A stretch of 17,828 bases of DNA from assembly GCA_038065435.1 (NCBI GenBank), contig JBBTQZ010000028.1:1-17828 (forward strand). Direction: 5' to 3'. This document shows, piece by piece, positions 6,787 to 13,756 of this stretch. This DNA is from JBBTQZ01 sp038065435. Lineage in GTDB: Bacteria; Patescibacteriota; Minisyncoccia; Phycocordibacterales; WO2-35-19. Each line of letters begins with the position of its first letter. Position 1 is the first letter of the stretch. Both the position numbers and the translations under genes were made by a program. Below the pieces are notes generated by a model, which was not told the origin of the DNA, did no database searches, and was given only the letters and a program-made list of their open reading frames with translations.

Positions 6787-7384
6787 TATTGCAACAAAGC
6801 ATAAAAAGGTGGCTAATTTTCTTTTTGAAGTTGGTATTTTGGCGAAAACTCCGAGAAGTGGTTTTCATTTTCTTGGCACTGGCAAACAATCCGTAGCAGA
6901 ACATTTGAACAGAGTTTCTTACATAGGTTTTGCTCTTAGTATGCTGGACGGCAAAGTAGATGTGTCCAAAGTTTTGCAGATGTGCTTGCTTCATGACATA
7001 TCAGAAACTCGTATTTCCGATCTCAATTATATACATCAAAAATATGTGGAACGAAAAGAAGAAAGTGCTCATAAAGACATAGCTTTGTCGGTGCCATTTG
7101 GAAACAGAATCCTTCCCCTCATAACAGAATACGAAGAAAGAAAAACTAAAGAAGCTATTTTGGTCAAAGATGCGGATAATCTAGAGTGGATACTTTCTCT
7201 CAAAGAAGAAGTGGATACTGGCAACATCAGAGCTTTGAAATGGATCAGACCAGCGATAAAAAGACTGAGAACAATAGATGCCAAGCTCATAGCAAAAGAA
7301 ATAATGCGCACAGACTCCAACGACTGGTGGTTCGACGAAAAAAGCCAAAAAAGCAAGTGGTGGGTAAATAGAGGTAAGAAATAA
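6767..7384 (+). CDS. HD-domain phosphohydrolase (YfbR/HDDC2-like)
   Basis: The 205-residue protein carries an HD metal-binding set: H46 in KQSVAEHLNRVS, H76-D77 in MCLLHDISETRISDLNYIHQ, and D135/D137 in LVKDADNLEW. This order and spacing fit the HD_3 group that includes the 5'-deoxynucleotidase YfbR and human HDDC2, so a cytosolic nucleotide phosphatase is likely; the substrate cannot be read from sequence. The C-terminus (WWFDEKSQKSKWW) is tryptophan-rich and basic. The start lies only 18 bp from the divergent M16 start, with no Shine-Dalgarno sequence, so a leaderless or near-leaderless message is probable. HD proteins of this kind are, from memory, common in Parcubacteria. Confidence 0.85.
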   Translation: MSKPKINIATKHKKVANFLFEVGILAKTPRSGFHFLGTGKQSVAEHLNRVSYIGFALSMLDGKVDVSKVLQMCLLHDISETRISDLNYIHQKYVERKEESAHKDIALSVPFGNRILPLITEYEERKTKEAILVKDADNLEWILSLKEEVDTGNIRALKWIRPAIKRLRTIDAKLIAKEIMRTDSNDWWFDEKSQKSKWWVNRGKK

Positions 7385-7388
7385 TCAG

Positions 7389-7425
7389 AAAGCAAATTTG
7401 GAAAAATAGAAGAATGTTGTAGAAT
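7389..7425 (+). repeat. Direct repeat copy 1 (37 bp, promoter-like)
   Basis: This 37-bp stretch matches 8126-8162 at 35 of 37 positions; the mismatches are at its 19th and 22nd bases. It contains TTGGAA (7398-7403), a 16-nt spacer and TAGAAT (7420-7425), and ends 6 nt before ATG 7432. Confidence 0.85.
7398..7425 (+). promoter_or_regulatory. Promoter within repeat copy 1
   Basis: TTGGAA, a 16-nt spacer and TAGAAT place a predicted start of transcription at or next to the ATG of the 24-codon ORF. It is identical in both boxes to the promoter of the MazF-like gene. Confidence 0.5.
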
Positions 7426-7431
7426 TGAGTA

Positions 7432-7506
7432 ATGACATCTACTGAAATTCAAGGGAAGTTCTTCATCCTCCGAAAATGGAGAATGATTATGGTAAGAGAT
7501 GAATAA
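7432..7506 (+). CDS. Possible 24-residue leaderless small ORF, or remnant of a lost gene
   Basis: ATG 7432 to TAA 7504-7506 encodes 24 residues beginning MTSTEIQGKFFILRKW and ending MVRDE. The only support is the promoter repeat 6 nt upstream, which in its second copy drives a real gene. The palindrome of repeat family A lies inside it (7463-7486). The first residues resemble the AlaRS start (MTSAEIRTKYLKFF) but the match is too short to argue for a duplicated alaS end. It may be a decayed gene, a short peptide or nothing. Confidence 0.25.
   Translation: MTSTEIQGKFFILRKWRMIMVRDE
7463..7486 (+). repeat. Palindromic repeat family A, intergenic copy
   Basis: TCATCCTCC (7463-7471) and GGAGAATGA (7478-7486) pair at 8 of 9 positions around loop GAAAAT. 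The sequence differs from the mnmA copy (core 3100-3123) only at one arm base and one loop base. Confidence 0.65.
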
Positions 7507-7540
7507 AAAACACCCCGCAGCCGAGTAGGCGAGCGGGGTG
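7505..7540 (-). terminator. Rho-independent terminator of the 7555-8085 gene
   Basis: On the minus strand, CACCCCGC and GCGGGGTG (8-bp perfect stem at 7511-7518 and 7533-7540, 14-nt loop) are followed by six Ts (A-run 7505-7510 on the plus strand). It starts 14 nt after the stop codon. Confidence 0.85.
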
Positions 7541-7554
7541 TTGACGATCTGGAT

Positions 7555-8085
7555 CTAATCAGGATTCATCACAACAGGAACTGGTATGTTGGTGCGTAGT
7601 GCCCCAATAACTTGATCCACACAAGTCCGAAGACTCTGGAAATCGTAAAGCGCAAATTTATAAAGAGGATGGATCCACGGCTCTTCATCCAAATTCAATT
7701 TCGAGTCAATCTCTACCCACAGACCAGCTTGTATGTGCTCAACATCCACCCAAATCGATAACACATCAAGATATTTCAGAGTATAACCATAATCAGGACT
7801 CAGAGCCTTGGCCCCCAACACGATATACTCGATCGATCGATCTAGATCCACACAATCATGGATTTCCCAAGCGAAATGTAAGTCTGGTAGGTCTTCTGTA
7901 ACTGAAAGGAGTACGTCCTTCACTTGAGATTTAATATTCGCCTCAAAGTGCCGCGACACAAAATTTCGTAATTCATGTAGCTGCCGCTTCACATCCATCA
8001 AAAAGTGGATCAAAATATAAAACAGCAGCATTTGTATAGCTGCAAACACATACACTAAAATATGGAGGTTTTCCATTTTTCGCAC
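7555..8085 (-). CDS. Orphan membrane-anchored hypothetical protein, 176 aa
   Basis: I do not recognise a family. The N-terminus has one hydrophobic helix (about residues 7-29, HILVYVFAAIQMLLFYILIH), followed by a basic and helical stretch (MDVKRQLHELRNFVSRHF) and a soluble acidic domain of about 130 residues, so a single-pass inner-membrane protein is likely. GTG 8083-8085 sits 4 nt after AAAGGGATAG; ATG 8074-8076 is the alternative start and would shorten the protein by three residues. It is a lone minus-strand gene with its own strong terminator, lying exactly between two copies of a 37-bp promoter-like repeat. G+C was about 46% in the 90 nt counted at its 3' end, higher than the neighbouring genes. 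Confidence 0.65.
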   Translation of the reverse strand: MRKMENLHILVYVFAAIQMLLFYILIHFLMDVKRQLHELRNFVSRHFEANIKSQVKDVLLSVTEDLPDLHFAWEIHDCVDLDRSIEYIVLGAKALSPDYGYTLKYLDVLSIWVDVEHIQAGLWVEIDSKLNLDEEPWIHPLYKFALYDFQSLRTCVDQVIGALRTNIPVPVVMNPD

Positions 8086-8125
8086 CTATCCCTTTCTATT
8101 CAAATCTAAACATTTTTTACTAAAC

Positions 8126-8162
8126 AAAGCAAATTTGGAAAAACAGGAGAATGTTGTAGAAT
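8126..8162 (+). repeat. Direct repeat copy 2 (37 bp, promoter-like)
   Basis: This copy is 35/37 identical to 7389-7425. The two lie on the same strand, 700 bp apart, and bracket the minus-strand orphan gene. Confidence 0.85.
8135..8162 (+). promoter_or_regulatory. Promoter of the MazF/PemK-like gene, leaderless
   Basis: TTGGAA (8135-8140), a 16-nt spacer and TAGAAT (8157-8162) are followed after only 6 nt by GTG 8169, so transcription should begin at or next to the start codon. Confidence 0.6.
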
Positions 8163-8168
8163 AAGAAT

Positions 8169-8558
8169 GTGAAAAAAGATTTCGATAATTGGAATACTGA
8201 AAAATCTAATTTACACGAAGAAAAAGTTCGCCCATTTTTTCATGAACGGGAAGTGTGGTTTACATCCATTGGCGTCAATATCGGATTTGAACAAGATGGT
8301 AAGCACGAAAAATTTCTTCGACCAGTGATTATATTAAAAAAATTTAATAATCAGGTATGCTGGGCAATACCGACTACGAAAAAATCTAAAAAGGGAATTC
8401 ATTATTTTTCTTTTGAGTATGATAAAAATGAAAATACTACCGCTATTCTTTCGCAACTCAAGCTTATCGATAGTAAGCGTTTAGATTACAAAATTGGTAC
8501 TATGAAAGAAAAAGATTTTATTGAAATGAAAAAACGTCTTATCGCATTTCTGGGATAA
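8169..8558 (+). CDS. Solitary MazF/PemK-like toxin-family protein
   Basis: The 129-residue protein matches the PemK/MazF fold, whose characterised members are mRNA-cutting ribonucleases of type II toxin-antitoxin pairs. Visible marks are REVWFTSIGVNIGFEQDGK (27-45, first strands), FLRPVIILKKF (49-59), QVCWAIPTTKKSKKG, and SQLKLIDSKRLDYKIG (95-110), the conserved strand-helix near the dimer interface. About 25 residues precede the usual MazF start (FDNWNTEKSNLHEEK), an extension I recall from CPR homologues. GTG 8169 is the first usable start and lies just after the -10 box. No antitoxin-like gene is adjacent: the preceding gene is on the other strand and alaS follows. The toxin may be unpaired, act with a distant antitoxin, or have another role. 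Confidence 0.8.
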   Translation: MKKDFDNWNTEKSNLHEEKVRPFFHEREVWFTSIGVNIGFEQDGKHEKFLRPVIILKKFNNQVCWAIPTTKKSKKGIHYFSFEYDKNENTTAILSQLKLIDSKRLDYKIGTMKEKDFIEMKKRLIAFLG

Positions 8559-8659
8559 AACATTTTTTCTTGACCCCTTGCGGGGAGGGCCGAAGCCATT
8601 TGTATAGAAAATATAGCAAACCCACAAATGTTGTCAAGCCGAAATAGTGTACAAAATAT

Positions 8660-8665
8660 GATAAT
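8660..8665 (+). promoter_or_regulatory. Possible -10 box for alaS, leaderless
   Basis: GATAAT ends 8 nt before the alaS ATG. No convincing -35 at 16-18 nt was found (TTGTCA at 8631-8636 is 23 nt away), so the call is weak. The 115-nt gap before alaS otherwise holds only a short CCCC/GGGG hairpin. Confidence 0.3.
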
Positions 8666-8673
8666 CTAAATAT

Positions 8674-10332
8674 ATGACATCAGCGGAGATAAGAACAAAA
8701 TATTTGAAGTTTTTTGATGGGAAAGGACATAAGATAGTGCCGAGTAGTTCTTTGGTACCCGAGGGAGATGCTTCGGTGCTTTTCACCACCGCGGGTATGC
8801 AACAGTTTAAGCCATATTATATTGGAGCCAAAAACGCAGAAAAAGATTTTGGCACCTTAAACACTACTTCTGTCCAAAAATGCATTCGCACTTCCGATAT
8901 AGAAGAAGTGGGGGATGAACGACATCTGACTTTTTTTGAAATGCTGGGTAACTTTAGTTTCGGTGGATATTGGAAGGAGGAGGCGATAAAATACGCGTAT
9001 GAATTTATAACCAGTCCGAATTGGATGAACTTGAAAATAGATTATGTGACGGTTTTTGAGGGCGAGACCGGTGTGCCGGCAGATGAGGAGTCAGAAAAGA
9101 TTTGGAAAAGTATTGATCCAAATATTGTAGTGAAGAAATTTGGTAAAGCAGATAACTTTTGGGGACCAACAGGAGATGAAGGTCCTTGTGGCCCAACAAC
9201 AGAAATATATGTGGATGGCATAGAGATATGGAATATTGTTTTTAATGAGTTCTATCAGGATAAAAACAAAACTCTTCGTCCACTAGAGAAAAAAGGTATA
9301 GACACTGGGATGGGACTAGAAAGACTTGCCTTGGTTTCTCAATTTCCAAAACAAACAGGAGAAAAAACTGTTTTTGACACAGATCTTTTTGATTATATAG
9401 AATCTGTAAAAACAAAAGAAGAAAGAATCGTGGCTGATCATATGCGTACAGCTGTTTTTATGATTGCCGATGGAGTAGCGCCTTCTAACACCGAGAGAGG
9501 GTATGTCTTGCGTCGGCTCATTCGTAGAGCAATCGTAAATAAGGGGGAGATAGAAAAAGTTGCGAGTAGAGTTATAGAAAAATATAAAGATATTTATGAT
9601 TTGGAAGATAAAGAAAAAATTTTGAATATTCTGAAAGATGAAAAAGAAAAGTTTCAGTCAATTCTGGACACAGCCGAAAAATATTTGGGTGAATTTGCGA
9701 ACAAAAGAATCCCGGGAGACAAAATGTTCGCATTGTTTTCAAGCAAGGGTATTCCGTTTGAACTCGCCGAAAGTTTGGGTTATGAAGTAGATAATGCTGG
9801 TTTTGAAGAAGAATTCAAAAAGCATCAAGAAATCAGCAAAGCAGGGATGGAACAGAAGTTTAAGGGGGGATTAGGTGGGCATAGTGAGATAGAGGTGAAG
9901 TATCATACGGCCACACATTTATTACACCAAGCATTAAGAGAAGTGCTCGGTAAACATGTGGAACAGAAAGGGAGTAATATTACGCCGGAGCGATTGCGGT
10001 TTGATTTTTCGCATCCAAACAAAATGACTGATGAAGAAAAGAAAAAAGTAGAAGAGATAGTAAACCAAAAAATTAAAGAAGACTTGCCTGTAAATAGAGT
10101 GGTAATGAAAAAGGAAGAAGCAGAGAAAATCGGCGCGTTGCATTTTTTTGGTGACAAGTATGGCGATGAAGTGAGTATCTACTATATCGGTGAAAATTTG
10201 GAAAATGCTTGGTCTAAAGAATTCTGCGGCGGCCCGCACCGAGAGCGAACTGGCAATTTAGGAAATCTTAAAATCTTGAAGGAAGAAGCCATCTCTGCCG
10301 GCATCCGCCGCATCAAAGCAATCCTCGATTAG
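8674..10332 (+). CDS. alaS: Alanyl-tRNA synthetase, short form without C-terminal DHHA1/C-Ala region
   Basis: The enzyme charges tRNA-Ala. Class II motifs are clear: motif 2 region CIRTSDIEEVGDERHLTFFEMLGNFSFGGYWK (70-101, catalytic R72) and motif 3 GIDTGMGLERLALV (208-221), with FWGPTGDEGPCGPTTEIY between them. The tRNA-recognition region follows (ERGYVLRRLIRRAI, 274-287). The editing domain is present with all four zinc ligands: H411 and H415 in HTATHLLH, C518 and H522 in CGGPHRERTG. The protein ends at residue 552, just after ISAGIRRIKAI, whereas typical bacterial AlaRS has 850-880 residues with DHHA1 and C-Ala domains. The reading frame stops cleanly at TAG and the downstream gene is unrelated, so this is a natural short form, not a visible frameshift. 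There is no Shine-Dalgarno sequence. Confidence 0.95.
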   Translation: MTSAEIRTKYLKFFDGKGHKIVPSSSLVPEGDASVLFTTAGMQQFKPYYIGAKNAEKDFGTLNTTSVQKCIRTSDIEEVGDERHLTFFEMLGNFSFGGYWKEEAIKYAYEFITSPNWMNLKIDYVTVFEGETGVPADEESEKIWKSIDPNIVVKKFGKADNFWGPTGDEGPCGPTTEIYVDGIEIWNIVFNEFYQDKNKTLRPLEKKGIDTGMGLERLALVSQFPKQTGEKTVFDTDLFDYIESVKTKEERIVADHMRTAVFMIADGVAPSNTERGYVLRRLIRRAIVNKGEIEKVASRVIEKYKDIYDLEDKEKILNILKDEKEKFQSILDTAEKYLGEFANKRIPGDKMFALFSSKGIPFELAESLGYEVDNAGFEEEFKKHQEISKAGMEQKFKGGLGGHSEIEVKYHTATHLLHQALREVLGKHVEQKGSNITPERLRFDFSHPNKMTDEEKKKVEEIVNQKIKEDLPVNRVVMKKEEAEKIGALHFFGDKYGDEVSIYYIGENLENAWSKEFCGGPHRERTGNLGNLKILKEEAISAGIRRIKAILD

Positions 10333-10375
10333 ACATTTTTCCACACCATGATAACACTTTCAAAAATAGAAGATG

Positions 10376-10381
10376 TATAAT
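10376..10381 (+). promoter_or_regulatory. -10 box of the baseplate-J-like gene, leaderless
   Basis: A perfect TATAAT ends 7 nt before ATG 10389. No clear -35 box was seen. The distance implies transcription starting at the start codon. Confidence 0.45.
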
Positions 10382-10388
10382 AAACAAT

Positions 10389-11840
10389 ATGCCAAGAGTA
10401 CAATTCAATGATGTTACTCCGCCGGATAAGCGGAGCATTCGCAATATCCCCATACCAAATCAGAATCGCAGAAATAAGACGGAGCCTCTAGTCGACACAA
10501 ACCCTCAAGATCTTTACGGAAATAAAGTCAGTTTGAATATAGAAAAAGCCAAACCTCTCATCCCTCCACCACCACCTATAATAGTAGAGGATACCACAGC
10601 TCCCGAAAGCCCTAAAAATTCGTTTTCTCCTAAAACATTTTTTACAAAAAGCACCTTTAGCAAACCCTACAAAGCAAGTTATTTTCACGACGATGGCACC
10701 ACACACGGTGGTGGCAAGAGACGCAAGGTAATATTCGGTGGATTATCCGCTTTAGTGATTGCCTCTTTTATACTGATCATGATGACAGTTTTCTCTTCAG
10801 CTCGAGTCAGCATAACACCCAAGACCGAGAATATAGCTGTCAGTATGACAGTAGAAGCAAGCTCAAATAGCCTGTCAGGAGATTCTGTTCCTTATGAAAT
10901 CATAAACTTTAGTAAAACAAAAAATATGACAGTAGAAGCCAGTGAGGAAGAAATGTTAGAACGCAAAGCTTCCGGTAAGATAACCATCTACAACGATTTT
11001 TCTAAAGATCCACAACGCCTTATCATCAGAACTCGTTTTGAAAGCCCCGAGGGCCTGATCTATCGTATCCCAGAATCTATAGTCATACCGGGCAAAACAG
11101 CGAGTGGTCCTGGGTCCATAGAAGTAGAAGTCTTTGCCGACGAGTCGGGAGAAAAATACAATATCGGAAAGACAGATTTCACCATCCCCGGATTCAAAAA
11201 CGATTCCAAGAGATACAACGCATTTTATGCCAAATCGTCTAGAGAAATGACGGGTGGGTTCGTCGGTAAAGTGAAAAAAATTGAAGAAGGCTTGAGGAAA
11301 GCCACTCTGGAAAAATTGGATCTAGAATTAAAATCAGAAATACAAAGAGAAGTATCTTCGCAAGTGGCGAGTGATCTAGTATTGATAGAAGACAGTATTT
11401 GGTTCACATCCAAAGAATTACCCCAGGAAGATTCGGACGATGAAGCTATTCTGACTCAAGAAGTATCCGGCTTTGCAATTGTTTTGAAAAAAGCCAACCT
11501 CTCCAAAGAGATAACCGACGAGTATATTGCAAGTTCTACAGAATGGCAAAACATAGATGTAATTATAAATGATTTTTCATCTCTGAAAATAACGCACAAA
11601 CCAGAGACTGTAGATAAAGGCGCTGCAATAAACCTAACTCTAGAAGGAGGAGCTACAGCTACCGCAGTACTAAATAAAGAAGACATAAGTAACACCCTAA
11701 AAGGCGTAAAAAGAGATCAGATTTCAGAGAAAATGCAGATGTTTTTGGGTATTGAAAGTGTAAGAGCTAGCATCAGGCCGGCTTGGAAAAAAGCCTTCCC
11801 AGAAAGGTCAGAAAAGATCTTTGTTGACATCGAGCAGTAA
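10389..11840 (+). CDS. Single-pass membrane protein with baseplate-J-like extracellular region
   Basis: The 483-residue protein has a cytoplasmic, proline-rich head of about 112 residues (PPPPPIIV around 59-66), a basic stop (KRRK, 110-113), one membrane helix (about 114-136), then a long extracytoplasmic region. Segments such as ASGKITIYNDFSKDPQRLI, FESPEGLIYRIPESIVIPG, ADESGEKYNIGKTDFTIPGF and the end RASIRPAWKKAFPERSEKIFVDIE recall CPR proteins that databases label baseplate J/gp47-like. The layout resembles a cell-envelope protein rather than a phage one, because no other phage gene is present. Its function is unknown; a surface appendage or envelope-anchored role is possible. It sits directly upstream of infA, whose promoter begins inside its last codons. 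Confidence 0.75.
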   Translation: MPRVQFNDVTPPDKRSIRNIPIPNQNRRNKTEPLVDTNPQDLYGNKVSLNIEKAKPLIPPPPPIIVEDTTAPESPKNSFSPKTFFTKSTFSKPYKASYFHDDGTTHGGGKRRKVIFGGLSALVIASFILIMMTVFSSARVSITPKTENIAVSMTVEASSNSLSGDSVPYEIINFSKTKNMTVEASEEEMLERKASGKITIYNDFSKDPQRLIIRTRFESPEGLIYRIPESIVIPGKTASGPGSIEVEVFADESGEKYNIGKTDFTIPGFKNDSKRYNAFYAKSSREMTGGFVGKVKKIEEGLRKATLEKLDLELKSEIQREVSSQVASDLVLIEDSIWFTSKELPQEDSDDEAILTQEVSGFAIVLKKANLSKEITDEYIASSTEWQNIDVIINDFSSLKITHKPETVDKGAAINLTLEGGATATAVLNKEDISNTLKGVKRDQISEKMQMFLGIESVRASIRPAWKKAFPERSEKIFVDIEQ

Positions 11841-11851
11841 GGTATGCTAAT
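11824..11851 (+). promoter_or_regulatory. Promoter of the infA-rpoA ribosomal operon
   Basis: A perfect -35 TTGACA (11824-11829) lies in the last codons of the preceding gene, and 16 nt on is GCTAAT (11846-11851). The predicted transcript starts near 11858, giving a leader of about 24 nt without a Shine-Dalgarno sequence. Confidence 0.5.
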
Positions 11852-11881
11852 CTTATAAACCATAGCGTGTTTCATTAAAAA

Positions 11882-12136
11882 ATGACGGATAAAAAAGACA
11901 GAGAAGTGAGTTTTGGTAGAGTGACGGAAGCGCTTCCAAATGCGCTTTTCAGAATAGAGCTTGAGAGCGGTGGCTCCCAGATTATGGCTTATCTTTCGGG
12001 TAAAATGCGCCTCAATAGGATCAAGGTCCTAATAGGAGATCGCGTAGAACTGGTGCTCGACCCATATGGTGGGAGAGCAAGAATAGTCCGTAGATTAGAC
12101 AGCAGAAAGACGCAAGGTGAGAACGATTTTGAATAA
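11882..12136 (+). CDS. infA: Translation initiation factor IF-1
   Basis: IF-1 binds the 30S A site during initiation. The 84-residue protein has the S1-like OB fold with family residues FGRVTEALPNALFRIELESG, AYLSGKMRLNRIKVLIGDRVELVLDPY and the final RIVRR. It is slightly longer than the typical 72 residues because of a charged C-terminal tail (LDSRKTQGENDFE). ATG 11882 lacks a Shine-Dalgarno sequence. The stop codon is immediately followed by rpmJ with no gap. It heads the operon. Confidence 0.95.
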   Translation: MTDKKDREVSFGRVTEALPNALFRIELESGGSQIMAYLSGKMRLNRIKVLIGDRVELVLDPYGGRARIVRRLDSRKTQGENDFE

Positions 12137-12256
12137 ATGAAAGTCAAAGCTTCGGTAAAAAAAATATGCAGCAAATGCAAGACGGTACGCCGTCGTGGTG
12201 TTTTGTTTGTTATATGCAAAAGCAACCCAAAGCATAAGCAAAGACAAGGAGCTTAA
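12137..12256 (+). CDS. rpmJ: 50S ribosomal protein L36
   Basis: This is a 39-residue ORF starting on the base after the infA stop. The sequence begins MKVKASVKKICSKCK and ends PKHKQRQGA, matching the L36 family along its full length. The zinc-ribbon ligands C11, C14, C27 and H33 are all present, so it is the zinc-binding form. It has no Shine-Dalgarno sequence of its own and is presumably reached by coupling from infA. The infA-rpmJ-rpsM order is the classic bacterial arrangement. Confidence 0.95.
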   Translation: MKVKASVKKICSKCKTVRRRGVLFVICKSNPKHKQRQGA

Positions 12257-12271
12257 TTTAAATAAAATATC

Positions 12272-12652
12272 ATGAGAATAGTGGGCATCACAATACCAGA
12301 CAACAAAAGATTAGATATAGGCTTGACCGTTCTCTTTGGTATTGGCCGTAGCAGAGCAGCAAAAATATTAGACGAAGCCAAAGTAGAGAGAGGCACCAAA
12401 CCACCCGAGCTTAAAGCGGAGAAAGAGAACCAGATACGCAAGATAGTGGAGAGCCTCAAAATAGAAGGCGATTTACAAAGAGAGATCGCTTCCAATATAA
12501 AGCGTCTTAGAGATATAAAAGCATATAGAGGAGTGCGTCATATGCGTGGTCTGCCAGTCAGAGGTCAGCGCACTAAGACCAATTCCCGAACAAGGAGAGG
12601 TAATATAAGAAAAACTGCTGGCACCGGACGTAGAGCAGTAGAGAAGAAGTAG
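12272..12652 (+). CDS. rpsM: 30S ribosomal protein S13
   Basis: S13 sits in the 30S head and contacts 16S rRNA and the P-site tRNA. The 126-residue protein begins MRIVGITIPDNKRLDIGLT and shows the helix-turn region FGIGRSRAAKIL, the loop YRGVRHMRGLPVRGQRTKTN, and a basic tail ending RRAVEKK, all family features at normal length. The 15-nt gap from rpmJ is A/T-rich with no Shine-Dalgarno sequence. Confidence 0.97.
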   Translation: MRIVGITIPDNKRLDIGLTVLFGIGRSRAAKILDEAKVERGTKPPELKAEKENQIRKIVESLKIEGDLQREIASNIKRLRDIKAYRGVRHMRGLPVRGQRTKTNSRTRRGNIRKTAGTGRRAVEKK

Positions 12653-12676
12653 CTCAATAATTTCATTATAAATATC

Positions 12677-13105
12677 ATGGGTAAAAAAAGAATTGTCACA
12701 ACAGAAGAAAAGGCAGGAGAAGCTGTAAAAGAAAACAAGACTTCTTCCAAAAAGAAGGTCTTGGAGGCGGGTATTTTGCATATAGAATCTACTTACAACA
12801 ATACCAAGTTGCTTCTCACAGATAAAAAGGGCAATGCCATCATGTCTTCTTCCAGTGGAAAACTCGGCTTCAAAGGAGCTAAGAAAGGTACCCCTTTTGC
12901 TTCAGCCAAAGTAGGTGAGACCTTGGGCCTACTAGCTCACGAAATGGGGTTGAAAGAGGTTAGTGTGGTCGTAAAAGGAGTCGGTTCGGGTAGAGAATCG
13001 GCCATTAGAGGGTTCATAAGCAAGGGCGCAAATCTTACTTCCATCAAAGATATAACACCAGTGCCACATAATGGTCCGAAGCCCAAGAAACCCCGTCGCG
13101 TATAG
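12677..13105 (+). CDS. rpsK: 30S ribosomal protein S11
   Basis: S11 forms part of the 30S platform next to S6/S18 and the mRNA exit path. It has 142 residues, against about 129 in E. coli. The first 30 residues are a lysine/glutamate-rich N-terminal region (MGKKRIVTTEEKAGEAVKEN), followed by the core GILHIESTYNNTKLLLTDKKG, SSGKLGFKGAKKGTPFASA, GVGSGRESAIRGF and the invariant end DITPVPHNGPKPKKPRRV. There is no Shine-Dalgarno sequence in the 24-nt upstream gap. Confidence 0.97.
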   Translation: MGKKRIVTTEEKAGEAVKENKTSSKKKVLEAGILHIESTYNNTKLLLTDKKGNAIMSSSSGKLGFKGAKKGTPFASAKVGETLGLLAHEMGLKEVSVVVKGVGSGRESAIRGFISKGANLTSIKDITPVPHNGPKPKKPRRV

Positions 13106-13125
13106 TTTTTTAAATTAAAAATTTT

Positions 13126-13728
13126 ATGATTATAGGACCAAAATACAAAATAGCAAGAAGACTCGGCGCTCCCATATTTGAGAAAACCCAAACTCAAAAA
13201 TTCGCTTTGCGCTCAGGCAAAAAAAGTGGCTCCAAGTTTACTAGGCCAAAGAGCGATTTCGGTTTGCAGATGAATGAAAAACAAAAAGCTCGTATGTTCT
13301 ATGGCGTCACCGAAAAACAATTTGCCAAATATGTAAAAAGCGCTTTGAGCAAAAAAGGGGCACCAAGTGTGAACCTCTTGAACGAACTTGAGACTCGCCT
13401 AGACAACGTCGTCTGGAGAGGGGGCCTTGTCTCCACTCACAGAGGAGCGCGCCAAGCAGTGGCTCATGGGCATTTTACGGTCAATGGTAAACGAGTTTTT
13501 GTGCCATCTTTCAAGGTCAAAGAGGGGGACATTATAAATATCCGTGAGGGTAGTCGCAATAGTAAGCTCTTCAATCAAACCGATGAAAAACTTGGAGAGA
13601 CCACCCCTCCAATATGGATCAAGCTTGATTCAAAGAAAAAAGAAATCGTTATCCAAAACAATTCAGTAGAATCTCAAACAGAAACACTTTTCGATTTAAG
13701 TAAGGTGATAGAGTATTACCAAAGATAA
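13126..13728 (+). CDS. rpsD: 30S ribosomal protein S4
   Basis: S4 nucleates 30S assembly by binding the 5' domain of 16S rRNA. The 200-residue protein has the N-terminal S4 domain (KYKIARRLGAPIF; MNEKQKARMFYGVTEKQFAKYV) and the S4 RNA-binding domain (LETRLDNVVWRGGLVSTHRGARQAVAHGHFTVNGKRVFVPSF, about 88-129). The N-terminal region has no cysteines, so it is the zinc-free form. In E. coli S4 represses its own operon; whether that applies here cannot be told. There is no Shine-Dalgarno sequence; the spacer is nearly pure A/T. Confidence 0.97.
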   Translation: MIIGPKYKIARRLGAPIFEKTQTQKFALRSGKKSGSKFTRPKSDFGLQMNEKQKARMFYGVTEKQFAKYVKSALSKKGAPSVNLLNELETRLDNVVWRGGLVSTHRGARQAVAHGHFTVNGKRVFVPSFKVKEGDIINIREGSRNSKLFNQTDEKLGETTPPIWIKLDSKKKEIVIQNNSVESQTETLFDLSKVIEYYQR

Positions 13729-13756
13729 AATTTTATAAAATAATTACTAAAATACT

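Noticed and set aside
6749..6994. Extension of the M16 frame upstream to 6994
   Set aside because: It would overlap most of the 5' end of the HD gene, has no M16-like sequence and lies upstream of the promoter; the ATG at 6746-6748 fits the family start.
7432..7480. Duplicated alaS 5' end (MTSTEI against MTSAEI)
   Set aside because: The similarity covers only about six residues plus a loosely placed KFF and the DNA does not align further; chance is more likely.
8574..8585. CCCC-TTGC-GGGG hairpin as terminator of the MazF-like gene
   Set aside because: The stem is only 4 bp and no T-run follows it.
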